Below, in pieces: positions 43,125 to 54,590 of a stretch of 64,000 nucleotides of DNA. The position numbers and the translations under genes are program-made. Each line of letters opens with the position of its first letter. Within the stretch, counting starts at the first letter, position 1. This stretch comes from Gadus chalcogrammus (lineage: Eukaryota; Chordata; Actinopteri; Gadiformes; Gadidae), in assembly GCF_026213295.1 (NCBI RefSeq), contig NC_079414.1, positions 5,615,476-5,679,475 on the forward strand. Reading direction: 5' to 3'. The notes under the pieces were generated by a model. The model saw nothing but the letters and a program-made list of their open reading frames with translations. It ran no database searches and had not been told where the DNA came from.

Positions 43125-45152
43125 ATGATTTCCTCTCTCACATGTACAGTAATATAGAGTGGTGCAGGAGGGTAGGTTTAGTACAACTTGTGATAGGACG
43201 TTGCTGGAGAGCACAGGGAGCTCACCGAGTGTTGTGAGGCAGACAGCAGAGGAGGAACAGAAAAGGAGTGAGACACACACTTCTCCAGCCGGTTCACGGA
43301 GCCGCATACATTGCACTGCGTGACAAACAAAAAAACCCATTACCTAGCAAAACTGCTGATCCAGCTGAAGGTAGGAAGCCATCATTCTTTGCATATCTTA
43401 TGCAGTTATAGAATCTCTATACGGGCAGCACATATGTATAATTATGTTATATTGTCTTCTTACTTGTATGCTGGTGTTACATTGAATTGTTTTTGCCTAG
43501 CAGGGCTTTAACCTTGGTTTTGATGAGCTGTGTCATTGCAGCTCTAACACTGCTCTATTGCTGCAGTCACTCTCTCTCTTGCCATCCCATCCTGCTTTGA
43601 GCCTCTATCTCTTTGCTTTTGTGTTTAATGTCCCTCCCCAGTATTCCTCTTATTACTGGCTTTTTCAATGCTGCCTCTGTCTTATAGTATTGTGTTTTAC
43701 GGAATTATATTGATGCCAGAATATTTACCATGAATTGTTTATGCTACAATTGATGTCCTTAATGCTACAATCTATATCACACATTTAAATGAGATTGAAT
43801 TGATTTCAAGTTCATCAGCGGTAACTAGCGAGGTTAATTTTAATGTATTCAGGGACTCAAATTCAGCCCGAAAGACATCAGGCCCCACGTTGCAAAGAAG
43901 CTGATAAGTGCCTTGCAAGGCCTGTGTGTTGTGTCCCCCCTGGTCTCATCAATTACTAGGAGGGAGTTTAGGATGATATCTTTGCAGCCAAGGATGTGGG
44001 CCACACCAGATTTTGTAACAGCCGTATTCAGATACCATCAGTTAACCAAAAGGGTTCTTCATGCCGTGGGCAACAGTTCTGATTGCAAGGTAATCACAGG
44101 AATCCAAAAGTAAACATTTGACAGTGATAGGGGTCCAGTTTTGATCATTTCTGGCATTAGCATCGCGGTTAGTGATATACATCGATTTATGCTACCTCAA
44201 TTACATTTAGCATGCAAGGAATAACATGTCATGTCATGTTATAATATGTATAAAACCAGACTTTAGCTAAAAGCTGTAACATGTATGAATATTTGTTTAA
44301 AACATAAAAAAAAATTGCAATACCCACAGCACAGCAGTCCTCCAAAGAAAAAGCCAGGCATAATCACCCAAAAGAATGAAACCTCAGTTGACTATTCCAC
44401 AAATGTAGTCGAACAATGTAGTGATATTTATAATAATATAGAACGCCAGTCCCGTTTCATACTGCTTCTATTGTTTATTTTATGTCATACAGTTGGCCTG
44501 CTTCTCCTCCCCATTGTCTCCGGTGGTCTGGTCCGTTGGTTGCGGTGGGCTGTGGGGCGAAAGAGGTTAGTGAGCGTTAGTGGCCGGCTGGCTAGCTAGC
44601 TTACCCCGCCGGCTCTTATGGAGCTTCTCCAAGGGAAACCTGTATTAGAGGAAGCCAGGCGGACGCAGACCCTCAACCATAGTATGAATGGGACCATGTG
44701 CACATCCCGCTTGACCGGTACATCTCTGGCCACCGCAACGTGGAAAGTATATCGGAGCCTGAACGCTCTTACACAATGACAAGATCCAGCCTTCTGGGCC
44801 AGTGTCTTCCCGATACAAATGGATCGGGACATCCTGATCATTTAGAGAAAAACAAGTCAAATGTTTTTGCCAGTTCCCCGCCAATGATGGACAGTGGTCT
44901 CGATGGTGGCCTCTGGTGTCGGGGCTTGTGGTAAAGGTTCAACACAGTTTTGTTTATTCAAAGATACAAGGTAAACATATAGTACTATGGAGCTGCTCTG
45001 GATGAAGCATCTGTGGGACAAAGGGAATTCTATAGTATGTATTGGTAGGGATTGCATGTTAAAGACGCCTATGGGGTCTGATTTATCTAAGAAACTAAAA
45101 AGAGACAGTTTAACGGTCAGGTGAGTTGAGTCTAACCGTATATGGTGTTGAA

Positions 45153-45544
45153 TTGTGACTAGAAACTGGTGTTAGCTCTAATACTGTTTCAGGTCCAATA
45201 CAGTAATAAGGTTAGCTTTAATACTGTGTGGTCTAATAGTGCGTTTTCCGAGGCACTTCGACGTCACGACAAAGTGGCACAGCGGAGGCTGGGTCTGCGT
45301 GGATGTGTGGAGCTCCTAATGGCCAGCGTTTGATATTGACAGCCGTGTCTGAGAGCCGCATTATTTTAATAACCAATATATATTAGTTAAAAATGATTAT
45401 TAGTTCTAAAGACAGAGTGAACCCAGCACCATGTTCTTTATATGGTTATGTCTTATATGATCATAAACATAATAATCCATGACATTTTATCAATGTTACT
45501 AAAAATAACATTGAGATTTAGAAAGAAAAAGGGGTCAGATCCCA
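45153..45544 (+). repeat. dispersed repeat R3, copy 1
   Basis: 392 bp nearly identical to 52531-52921 (shared TTGTGACTAGAAACTGGTGT through AGAAAGAAAAAGGGGTCA). No coding potential recognised. Confidence 0.9.
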
Positions 45545-46294
45545 TGTTTAACGATACCCAAAACCTGCTAACGTTTCACTCTGATGCTAAAGCAGGGGGT
45601 GTTTTTTTGGTGATGAGGGGAAGGAGATTGCGGGGGAGAGTAATCCTCCATCTCAAAAGATTCCTCTCTAGAAACAGAGTGCCAAGACTCTGTGTCGTAC
45701 CCTGTGACATTGCTCATTATGATACTGCTGATAAGATATTGCTCAACGACGAGTTCACAAAGTTACCATGGTGATAACATCTCAGTCTTAATGAATTCCC
45801 TCCCCCCTCTTTCTCACGAATGAGAGAGCTCTATGACCATAACGTCTGTTTATTTTTTCGGTGTTCTAATTCCAGCTGAATTGGGTTCACTGGCTCTTTA
45901 AAGACTCTTTCACTTTGGACGATTAGGCGATTTGAAAAAACTGTAGGCAATCTCAGATATTCTTGATGTTGACTGCTTGTACCTCAAGGTTACATTACAC
46001 CTCACTGAAGTTGATTCAGTTCTTATGATGAAATAAAAAGTGAGACTTTGATACTCATTCAATTAATGTTAGGGTGGCCGCTACTGACAGTTCATACATT
46101 AAACATATATTAATCTATGTGAGCACAGAAAGATTATGGAAAATGTCCTCGAAAGTGATGAGCTAAAAAGATAGGGAACCCTGAACACGGTTAATTAAGA
46201 AGGTCCTGCAGGAGTATGCAGCTCTTCCCAAGGAACTTCTCTTGCACGGTTGACACAAGGGCTGTCGTGCTCAAGAATTTTCACCTGTGGTAAT

Positions 46295-46490
46295 TGTCGT
46301 ATATTCTATTTGAGGAATATTAATTCAGCGCGGACAACTGTGTCTTGACATTACAGGCACTTTATTAAACTAACATGAAGACGCACGAACCCAGCATCAT
46401 GTGACCACACACACATAATCCTATTGGTTGACTGTAACGTAACCCGCGTAATACATTAACCCTTAATGTACTGCATTCAGATACACCACA
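46295..46490 (-). repeat. 3' LTR of the Gypsy element
   Basis: 196 bp, same sequence as the other LTR by direct reading. Confidence 0.93.
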
Positions 46491-46503
46491 TCTCCCTTTT
46501 TTA
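46491..46503 (-). other. polypurine tract of the Gypsy element
   Basis: AAAAAAGGGAGA immediately before the 3' LTR, the expected plus-strand primer. Confidence 0.75.
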
Positions 46504-46738
46504 CGAACATGTGAAACACATTTTTTTTCAAAGTCCATCAAAACCTGTGAAAGAAAACAGGGTTAAACAAATCCTGGTAAACTGATACTCTTTCTAAACA
46601 TAACATTTTCCAACTTATTTTCTAAAGTAAATATCTCCCCTGTAAAACTGGTACATTGGAAAAACATTTTCTGCTCAGCATGAACATATGACAAACTTTT
46701 TTTTCACATTGAACATTTTTTTTTCTTTTCTCAGCCAC

Positions 46739-49700
46739 TTATAAGTTCAGTCTAGTGGGCTGTATGATTGCTCTCCCAGACCTGGTTCTGGGAGTGGAAA
46801 CCCCAGGAGAGGGAACAGGAGACCCCAAAGCAGGTGGAGTGTCACCCTGCTCTAGGACCGGCAGTGGCTCCTGTTGCTGCTGTCCAGCCTCGTCTCGTGA
46901 CGGAGACTGGAGTGGTATAAGATGCAGGCGGTTGCGTCTTACCACCCCATGTGGCGCATCCACAAGGTAAGATCTCGGCGAGGTGTGACTCTGGATCACA
47001 GTCCCTGGTGTTTTTGTGTCAGTCACCCACACCTCCTGACCTGGAGACAGGCTGCTGAGTGGCTTTGCACGATGTCGCCTGTTGAAGTTTGCAGCATCTG
47101 ACGTCCTCTTCTCCCCTTCTTTCTGGAACAGAGTGTTGCGGTCGGGCAGTGTAGGTTGCAGCTCAGAGGAATGTGTCGGCACTGTGGTGCGGAGACGTCG
47201 ACCCATGAGCAACTGGGCCGGGCTGTATCCATTCTGAAGAGGTGTGGCTCTGTATGCAAGCAGAGCCATGTACGGATCAGTTGCCTTTTTCAGCAGACCC
47301 TTTATGGTCTGTACTGCTCGCTCAGCCTCGCCATTGCTTTGTGGGAATTTGGGGCTACTGGTAAGGTGTTTGAACCCATATGCAGAGGCGAAGGAAGCGA
47401 ATGCCTGGCCGGAGAATTGAGGGCCGTTGTCAGACATGAGCACCTCCGGGATGCCGTGTCTGGCAAACATCGATTTCAGATGGTTAATCACATCATTGCA
47501 TTTTGTGTGTGTCAGCAGGGCAAGTTCGACGTACCTGGAGAGGTAATCAACGACGAGCAGGTAAGTTTTTCCCCCCAGTTCAAAGAGATCGGCCCCCAGC
47601 TTTTGCCATGGGCGCTCGGGGCAGTCTGACGGCATGAGTGGCTCACTGTGATTGCGGCGCTCTTGCAGACACGTTCTGCATTTGAGCACCATCTCTGTGA
47701 TTTGATGTCCCAGCCCAGGCCACCACACAGTCTGACGGGCACGTGCTTTGCACTTCACGACCCCTTGATGGCCCTCGTGCAGTCTGTCCAGCACATCGTT
47801 CCGCATTGCTGCTGGAATGACCAGACGTGTGTCTTTCAGCAACAGTCCATCTTGTACTGTGAGTGTAGCCTGCTCGGGCCAGAAGTGTTTCAGGAGTGGT
47901 TCCTGCTGTGCGTGATCTGGCCATCCGTCTGCACACATTTTCATGACACGAGAGCATACACTGTCAGCTTCCAGCTGTGCTTTGAGTGTGTCCATGAACG
48001 TGGGACTGACAGGTAAGTTGTTGACAATGCAGTCCACGTAAATGTTCGTGCTCTCCATCAGTTCAGTGTCATTTGCGGTCATTTTTTTCTGTACAGGTGA
48101 ACGTGACAATGTGTCAGCAGTCCAGAGTGACTTTCCAGGAACGTGCACGATGTCATAGGAGTAGCGCATGAGCCGCATTCGAAAGCGCTGTATCCTTGGT
48201 GGCAACAGGTCGAGTGCTTGTGCGCCTAGTAAGGAGAGGAGCGGCTTATGGTCAGTCTTTAGGCAGAAGTGCTTTCCTAACAAAAAGTCCCGGAAGCGCT
48301 CACATGCCCAGGTTAGACCCAGGGCCTCCTTTTCTACTTGCGCGTAGCGTTGCTCAGTGGGTGAGAGTGAGCGGGATGCGTAAGCTACCGGCCTCCATTT
48401 GCTGTCCCATTTCTGGAGGAGCACGCCCCCCAGTCCATAAGATGAAGCGTCTGCCGATATTTTGGTGTCCCTGCTCGTGTCATACATGGCCAGGACCGGT
48501 GGAGAGATTAGTGCTTCCTTCAGCACCCTGAAAGCCGCCACCTGGTCGACACCCCACAGCCAGCAGTTCTTCTTTGAGAGAAGGTCACGGAGAGCTTTGT
48601 CTTTCTCTGATAGCTGGGGTATGAATTTTCCCACCTGGTTTACCATCCCCAGGAAACTCCTCAACTCACTCACGTTTGTAGGCTCTTTCATGTCCCTGAT
48701 GGCCTCTGTCTTTTCTGGATCGGGGCTGATGCCTGACGTGGTGATGACATGCCCGAGGAACACCACCTCACTCCTGGAGAGCTCGCACTTGTCTGCATTC
48801 AAAGTCACCCCTGCTTGTTCAAGCTTTTTCAACAAGGCATGGAGACGAGCGTCGTGCTGTTCTTGGTCTTTTCCCCACACCAGCAGGTCATCGATGTGGC
48901 AGACCACCCCGTCGAGTCCATCTATCACCTCCGCCATGACACGCTGGAAGTGCTCGGGCGCAGAGTTGATCCCAAACGGAAGACGCTGGAAGTGATACCG
49001 TCCGAAGGGTGTTATAAATGTTGTGTATTTGGCTGACTCCTCAGCTAAAGGAATCTGCCAGAATCCCATGTTCGCGTCTAGTTTACTGAAGATTCTGGCT
49101 CCAGCTAGCATTCCTAGACTCTGGTCGACTGATGGCAGGACATACTTCTCTCGACACACATACTGGTTCAAGCCCGTGAAGTCCACACACAGGCGTAGTT
49201 GCTGGCTGTTCTTCTTTGGGACGACGACGATGCCGGCGCACCACTCCGTAGGCTCCTCGACGCGCCTGATGACCCCCATCTCTTCCATCCGCTGGAGCTC
49301 CTCCTTCACCTTTCCTATCAGAGGCAGGGGAATTCTCCGTGGAGTCTTTAAAGAGAATGGCACGGCCTCTGGCTTGAGCTGGATGTGGTATGGACGCCTG
49401 ATGTCGCCTAGGCCCTTGCAGAGTTTTGGGTAGGTTGCCTTTAAAGAGTCCATGGTGACGCTGTCGACTCGAATGAGTAGACCCAGGGCAGTAATGGCCG
49501 GTAGCCCGAGCAAAGGTGTGCTCAGGTTTTTGACCACATAGACCTTCTCCTCTGTCTGCTTGGCTTTGTAAGTCAGCTGCATTTTTGCATAGCCAGCTAC
49601 CTCCAGCTGAATCTTTCCTGGACCCAGCAAGGGTTTCTCTGGCTTGTGGAGGACAGGCATTTGTGCCCCCGGGAACAAGTCTTTCAGGTCACTGTCCGAA

Positions 49701-50785
49701 ATGGCGGTTACATCTGCGCCGGTGTCAAGTTTGAATTTCAGCACTTTCCCTTTTATCTGCACATCAGCCACCCACATGTTGTTTTCACATGACACAGAGC
49801 CCAAGAAGAAACTTTTCCCCTCTTCTTCCTCAATGTACGCTACCACAGACTTGCTTCTGCAGACACGCTGGTAATGGCCTTTTTTTCCGCAGCCCCGACA
49901 GGTTGCATCGTTGGCGGGACACTTGGCGGGAAACTCGTGAGAAGGCCCCCCACACTTGTAGCACTGGGCGCTGTGCTGCATGCCTTTGTCTCTGCCTTGC
50001 GTGTGTTGGCGGGAATGTGCGCCGCTGCTTTTCCAGTTGGTATATTGCTGTCCCTTTTTTATCAGTCTGTCTATGGAGCTCCCCTCCATCTGCATCACAC
50101 TGCTAGCGTCACCCCTAAGTGTGCTCTGTTGCTTTTTGACTTCTTCAGACTGTCTTGCCATATCAATGGCTTTTTGCAAAGTCAGTTTTTCCTCCATCTG
50201 CAAGCGTTCAGAAAGTCTGGTGTTTGCAAGCCCCACTACGATCCGATCTCGTATGAGTTCATCATGCAAGTCCCCATATTGACAGTGTTCTGCTAAAGCA
50301 TGCAGGGCAGTGACGAATGCCTCGACAGTCTCATTTGGTTCTTGTTTTCGCATATTGAAGCATGCACGTTCAAACACAATATTCTTCTTCACAACAAAGA
50401 AATCCCGGAATCCGTCTTTTACTTTGTCATACATTTTCATGTCAGCATCACTCAGTTTTAATCCTCTCAATACATCGTCGGCTTCATCCCCCATACAATA
50501 TATCAGAGTGTTAACCTGAGTTTCCTCGGAGTTCGTAGTCAAGTTGCTCGCTTGCCGAAACCTCTCGAACCTCCGGATCCATTTTGTCCAATCGAGCGGT
50601 TTGTTGAAATCAAAGGGCTCCGGTGGCTGGATGTTGAATGTAGCAGTTGGTGCACTAGCCGCCATGCTCGCTTGTTGCACGTTAACGTTTCCCTCACGTT
50701 GTTCGCTCTTAACATCCACCAATGTCTCTCCCTCTGTCTCTGTCGCCGTGGACCGTTGTGTCCTGTGCTTTTTCTTTCGGGTCAT
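46739..50785 (-). CDS. Gag-Pol polyprotein of the Gypsy element
   Basis: 1348 residues from the ATG at 50785; the frame is also open upstream. Gag occupies about 1-310, with two CCHC zinc knuckles at 275-289 and 296-309. Aspartic protease motif LDTGAD is at 353-358. Reverse transcriptase spans about 450-680, with its active site as HIDDLL (Asp pair 632-633). RNase H starts near D779 (SADASSYGLGG). Integrase has an HHCC finger (H1003, H1006, C1036, C1039) and D1066, D1119, E1155 with the usual 35-residue gap. All catalytic residues are present and there is no stop or frameshift, so the element may be competent. gag and pol are one frame. Confidence 0.95.
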   Translation of the reverse strand: MTRKKKHRTQRSTATETEGETLVDVKSEQREGNVNVQQASMAASAPTATFNIQPPEPFDFNKPLDWTKWIRRFERFRQASNLTTNSEETQVNTLIYCMGDEADDVLRGLKLSDADMKMYDKVKDGFRDFFVVKKNIVFERACFNMRKQEPNETVEAFVTALHALAEHCQYGDLHDELIRDRIVVGLANTRLSERLQMEEKLTLQKAIDMARQSEEVKKQQSTLRGDASSVMQMEGSSIDRLIKKGQQYTNWKSSGAHSRQHTQGRDKGMQHSAQCYKCGGPSHEFPAKCPANDATCRGCGKKGHYQRVCRSKSVVAYIEEEEGKSFFLGSVSCENNMWVADVQIKGKVLKFKLDTGADVTAISDSDLKDLFPGAQMPVLHKPEKPLLGPGKIQLEVAGYAKMQLTYKAKQTEEKVYVVKNLSTPLLGLPAITALGLLIRVDSVTMDSLKATYPKLCKGLGDIRRPYHIQLKPEAVPFSLKTPRRIPLPLIGKVKEELQRMEEMGVIRRVEEPTEWCAGIVVVPKKNSQQLRLCVDFTGLNQYVCREKYVLPSVDQSLGMLAGARIFSKLDANMGFWQIPLAEESAKYTTFITPFGRYHFQRLPFGINSAPEHFQRVMAEVIDGLDGVVCHIDDLLVWGKDQEQHDARLHALLKKLEQAGVTLNADKCELSRSEVVFLGHVITTSGISPDPEKTEAIRDMKEPTNVSELRSFLGMVNQVGKFIPQLSEKDKALRDLLSKKNCWLWGVDQVAAFRVLKEALISPPVLAMYDTSRDTKISADASSYGLGGVLLQKWDSKWRPVAYASRSLSPTEQRYAQVEKEALGLTWACERFRDFLLGKHFCLKTDHKPLLSLLGAQALDLLPPRIQRFRMRLMRYSYDIVHVPGKSLWTADTLSRSPVQKKMTANDTELMESTNIYVDCIVNNLPVSPTFMDTLKAQLEADSVCSRVMKMCADGWPDHAQQEPLLKHFWPEQATLTVQDGLLLKDTRLVIPAAMRNDVLDRLHEGHQGVVKCKARARQTVWWPGLGHQITEMVLKCRTCLQERRNHSEPLMPSDCPERPWQKLGADLFELGGKTYLLVVDYLSRYVELALLTHTKCNDVINHLKSMFARHGIPEVLMSDNGPQFSGQAFASFASAYGFKHLTSSPKFPQSNGEAERAVQTIKGLLKKATDPYMALLAYRATPLQNGYSPAQLLMGRRLRTTVPTHSSELQPTLPDRNTLFQKEGEKRTSDAANFNRRHRAKPLSSLSPGQEVWVTDTKTPGTVIQSHTSPRSYLVDAPHGVVRRNRLHLIPLQSPSRDEAGQQQQEPLPVLEQGDTPPALGSPVPSPGVSTPRTRSGRAIIQPTRLNL

Positions 50786-50789
50786 AGAC

Positions 50790-50807
50790 ACAGCACTTCT
50801 GACACCA
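50790..50807 (-). other. primer-binding site of the Gypsy element
   Basis: TGGTGTCAGAAGTGC directly follows the 5' LTR. TGG is expected to pair with the CCA end of a tRNA; which tRNA was not determined. Confidence 0.6.
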
Positions 50808-51003
50808 TGTCGTATATTCTATTTGAGGAATATTAATTCAGCGCGGACAACTGTGTCTTGACATTACAGGCACTTTATTAAACTAACATGAAGACGCACG
50901 AACCCAGCATCATGTGACCACACACACATAATCCTATTGGTTGACTGTAACGTAACCCGCGTAATACATTAACCCTTAATGTACTGCATTCAGATACACC
51001 ACA
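50808..51003 (-). repeat. 5' LTR of the Gypsy element
   Basis: 196 bp, first LTR in element orientation, bounded by TGTGGTGTAT and ATACGACA. Short for a vertebrate LTR. Confidence 0.93.
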
Positions 51004-51008
51004 GTAAT

Positions 51009-51770
51009 GTAAGGTGACTTAAGGCAGGTATGCGATATGAAGACAAAGTAGTTTCTTAATTGCTAATTAAAGGGGACATGTTATGAAAACAACACTTTTC
51101 CTGGGATTTAAGGTGTTGGTTTGGGTCTCTGGTGCTCCCATACGCATGCAAACTTTAGCGAGTCAGTTTCGGCGCTTCCTCCTATGTAGGAAGGGGGCAC
51201 ATTTTAATATTACCACCCACTTCCACACCCCCCCTCCAATCAGAGCATAGATACAACTTTGTGGACCAGCGGATGAGTGCTGGGCGGAGATGTTTGCGCA
51301 TTACAGAAGCAGGGAGCTCCCATACAAAAATAGATGTCTAGCTCCAGCGGGCAGCTTGGCGGAGCTGCCGGACTGCCGCCAGAGCTTCGGTGGCAGTCTG
51401 CTTTTCAAAAATGCCACGAAGCTCCCCCGCCGGAGCTGCCGGACTGACGCCTAAGCTCTGGCGGCAGTCCGGCAGCTCCGGCGGGGGGGAGCTCGGCGGC
51501 AGTCCGGCAGCTCAGCTCCGGGAGTAAAATCCCTGCATTCTCCTCCATGTCGCGGTTCAATATGGACTTCAGAGAGTCAAGGCCAAAGTTCCTTTAACCC
51601 AATTCTTCTCAACCATGGCCGACCATAACCCCCACTACGAGTCTTTACTTGTTGTGGAAGAAGTACCAGAGACGTCAGACTCAGTCTTTATGATTCATAA
51701 TATCATCCGAGGCGCACATAGCTTTTGACTGTGATATTAGATATTATATTATATAGATACCTATATATTA

Positions 51771-51808
<38 letters not shown>

Positions 51809-52097
51809 TATATAGATATAGAGCTCAGGGAGTCCATAAACGGCAACAATCATGCTGTGGTTCACTCTTACAGCAGATTTGGTCAATGAGCAACAGCTCA
51901 TTTGCATTAAAGCTACAGGTACAAGAAACAGCACATTTTGAAGGGACTGAAACAGAGGGGAATAGCGATAGGCAAGATTATTTTTCCTAAAAGCTATTTC
52001 CAGCAAACAGCTTCAAAAACATGTTTTCTGGAACTATGTTTACTTGTTTGGAAAACACCATAATCTCCTTCAAGAAACAAATTTGATCTGATAAGGT
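51009..52097. other. repeat-derived sequence right of the retrotransposon
   Basis: Contains an AAAGGGGACATGTTATGAAA motif typical of a fish MITE end (about 51070), GC-rich partly palindromic sequence of the CCGGAGCTGCCGGACTG type (51340-51520) and an ATT microsatellite (51774-51805). Borders unclear. Confidence 0.5.
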
Positions 52098-53055
52098 CTG
52101 GGCCCAGTTTCCCGAAAGCATTGTAAGCCTAAGTGGATCGTGAAGTGTCTCGTACGAGCATCGTACAGTTTTCACACCGTTTCCCGAAAGCATCATTGGT
52201 AACGAACGTCATGAAAACGCTTGTAGCTAACGAGGACTTCAGGGGTACTCGTAGGATGCTAAGAGCATCGTTAGCCTACTCTAGCCTCAGTGGCAGTGGC
52301 GTAAATATCGGCGGTGCAGCAAAGATTGAGACATTTTAGAAGTCAACAACATAATTTATTGCAGCAATTTAAAATTCCAAAAATACAAGAGCATGCCGAA
52401 ATGAACCGATCAAACGCCACGTCACAAGGCATATAATAAAATCAAATGATTCCATTGCTCTTGTGTGCGAGGTCGCTTTCGAGCTGCACTTGCTGTCTTC
52501 CTCTGATTTTAATTCAACCATCGTGTTGTATTGTGACTAGAAACTGGTGTTAGCTCTAATACTGTTTCAGGTCCAATACAGTAATAAGGTTAGCTTTAAT
52601 ACTGTGTGGTCTAATAGTGCGTTTTCCGAGGCACTTCGACGTCACGACAAAGTGGCACAGAGGAGGCTGGGTCTGCGTGGATGTGTGGAGCTCCTAATGG
52701 CCAGTGGCTGATATTGACAGCCGTGCCTGAGACCCGCATTATTTTAACAACCCATATATATTAGTTAAAAATGTTTATTAGTTCTAAAGACAGAGTGAAC
52801 CCAGCACCATGTTCTTTACATGGTAATGTCTTATATGATCATAAACATAATAATCCATGACATTTTATCAATGTTACTAAAATAACATTGAGATTTAGAA
52901 AGAAAAAGGGGTCAAATCCCAAGGCATATAATAAAATCAAATGATTCCATTGCTCTTGTGTGCGAGGTCGCTTTCGAGCTGCACTTGCTGTCTTCCTCTG
53001 TTTTTAATTCAACCATCGTGGTTAAAATGTCCTCATATTGATCAATGACAGAAGC
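52098..53055 (+). repeat. dispersed repeat R1, left copy, with R3 inside
   Basis: Begins GGGCCCAGTTTCCCGAAAGC. Its sequence, apart from 52531-53020, is found inverted at 59655-60236. Partial third copy at 58405-58640. Confidence 0.8.
52426..53020 (+). repeat. R3 copy 2 between 100-bp direct repeats
   Basis: 52426-52525 and 52921-53020 are almost identical 100-bp direct repeats; between them lies the 391-bp R3 copy (52531-52921). Confidence 0.88.
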
Positions 53056-53289
53056 ATAGGCGTCGATTACGCCGGGGATGCGTCCCCATCAGATTTTGTC
53101 AAGAATAATTTTGTACCCACCACTTTTAAAAAAAAAAAAATATGATAAAAAGAATCGAGTTGAATTATTATGGATTATTACACGGGTCTTCTCAACGCCG
53201 TGGAACGCTCCGTTCACTTGCATGGGCTCTTCACAACTTCGCGGTGAATGCTAGATATAAATTGACCGCTGTCAAGGAAAACAAAGGAC

Positions 53290-53570
53290 TTTTTGCCTAT
53301 AATGACGTCTTTCGTATCACTCCTCAAGTAGTCCAGTAACTTTTCAATCCCAGCGTTTTCGGTTGCTAAGCGACGTCAACGTCTTTAGCGGACTATATCT
53401 CTGCTGATCAACACTACGAATGCTGGTAACAAATAAATTGTAACAAGCCACACCATATGAGGTCATTTTTTATTTTTAGCACGTAGCCGTGTAATAAGCG
53501 GGGTAATGTATAGAACGTCGCCGGTCGTATTTAAGCCCCTTCAGTGGGAAGCAATTACCCTCGCTGCGCG
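53290..53570 (+). repeat. dispersed repeat R2, copy 2
   Basis: Matches 14213-14470 (GCGACGTCAACGTCTTTAGC core, CGTGTAATAAGCGGGGTAAT tail). Confidence 0.75.
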
Positions 53571-54546
53571 TCGGTGTCATGGGCGTCAGTTTGTTTTGAA
53601 ATGTGCTGGGGACAGAGACGCATTCAGAAGTGCATTTTTAGAAGTGCTCCTGTGCTGGGTACAATGAGGATGCACTCTTTTTTCTCTCTTTAGTGCCGGT
53701 AATGAAATGTTCTGAAAGAAGACATAACCATGTAGCTAATTACTAAGGAAGAAAATGTATACAAAATCTGTCTGGCACGTTTTATGAAGAAAACGTTTTC
53801 AAAAAGCATCGGACATATGACCCACTATGTTCTGCTCCATGTATCCAATGTTGACAACGTGACATGATATGGCTAAGCTAACAACATAAACAAGAGGAGC
53901 TAGGAAAGGAATTTAACTGCATGTTTAAGTTCAGAAGGGCCAAAGGTGTGGCTACACACAACACTACAAAAGTCGTCAAGATTGAAAAAAAAAAAAAAGT
54001 ATTTGTTGCACAGCTGAACGCTGTATCACATCAGGAGCTGGCTGTTCTCCATTCACAACACGCATTCCATCAAAACTAGCCTACATCAGGCATTCTGACC
54101 AAAACGCATGCACTCCCCCCCACAATTATTCCAGAATTCAAGCAAATCAAGAATGACCAAAAGTGACTTTGTGTCAACTAGAGACTGACTCCACCGACTA
54201 TCTTTTGCAAGTTAAAACAGCCGACCACTTGAGTGCAAAAAACACAAAAGACCTCGCCACAGCACCAGCAAATCTTAATAAATATTGCGTCTTACCTTTA
54301 TTTATGTGGCAGTGGTCTGCAGATGTATCCTGGTGTGTAGCCTACCACATCCATTTAGTTCAACAGGTTATCGTTCTGATACTGTCCATCAAGGGCGTAA
54401 CCATTTTTTATTATTATTTGTTAAGTGCATTGCCTACAATTCTATATTTATATATGAAAATGTGGACATTTAGAACATAGTTTCGAGGACTACATTGACC
54501 ATTTGAATTCACATCTAAAGGAATAGTGTAATAATGTAATGTCTGC

Positions 54547-54547
54547 C

Positions 54548-54578
<31 letters not shown>

Positions 54579-54590
54579 ACATACACACAC
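54547..54590. repeat. poly-C then CA microsatellite
   Basis: About 17 C residues followed by CA units. Confidence 0.95.

Larger units (their letters stand above)
46295..51003 (-). mobile_element. intact Ty3/Gypsy LTR retrotransposon
   Basis: 4709-bp element in minus orientation. It has 196-bp LTRs, identical by eye, starting TGT and ending ACA, 5-bp target duplication GTAAT on both sides (46290-46294, 51004-51008), a primer-binding region, one uninterrupted gag-pol frame and a polypurine tract. Pol order is protease, RT, RNase H, integrase (Ty3/Gypsy order). No envelope gene. Identical LTRs imply recent insertion. Confidence 0.95.

Noticed and set aside
44285..45057. Frames of 80-104 codons upstream of the retrotransposon
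   Set aside because: No recognisable domain, no splice or start context, composition like the surroundings.
47156..50861. Many plus-strand open frames across the retrotransposon
   Set aside because: Shadows of the minus-strand gag-pol frame.
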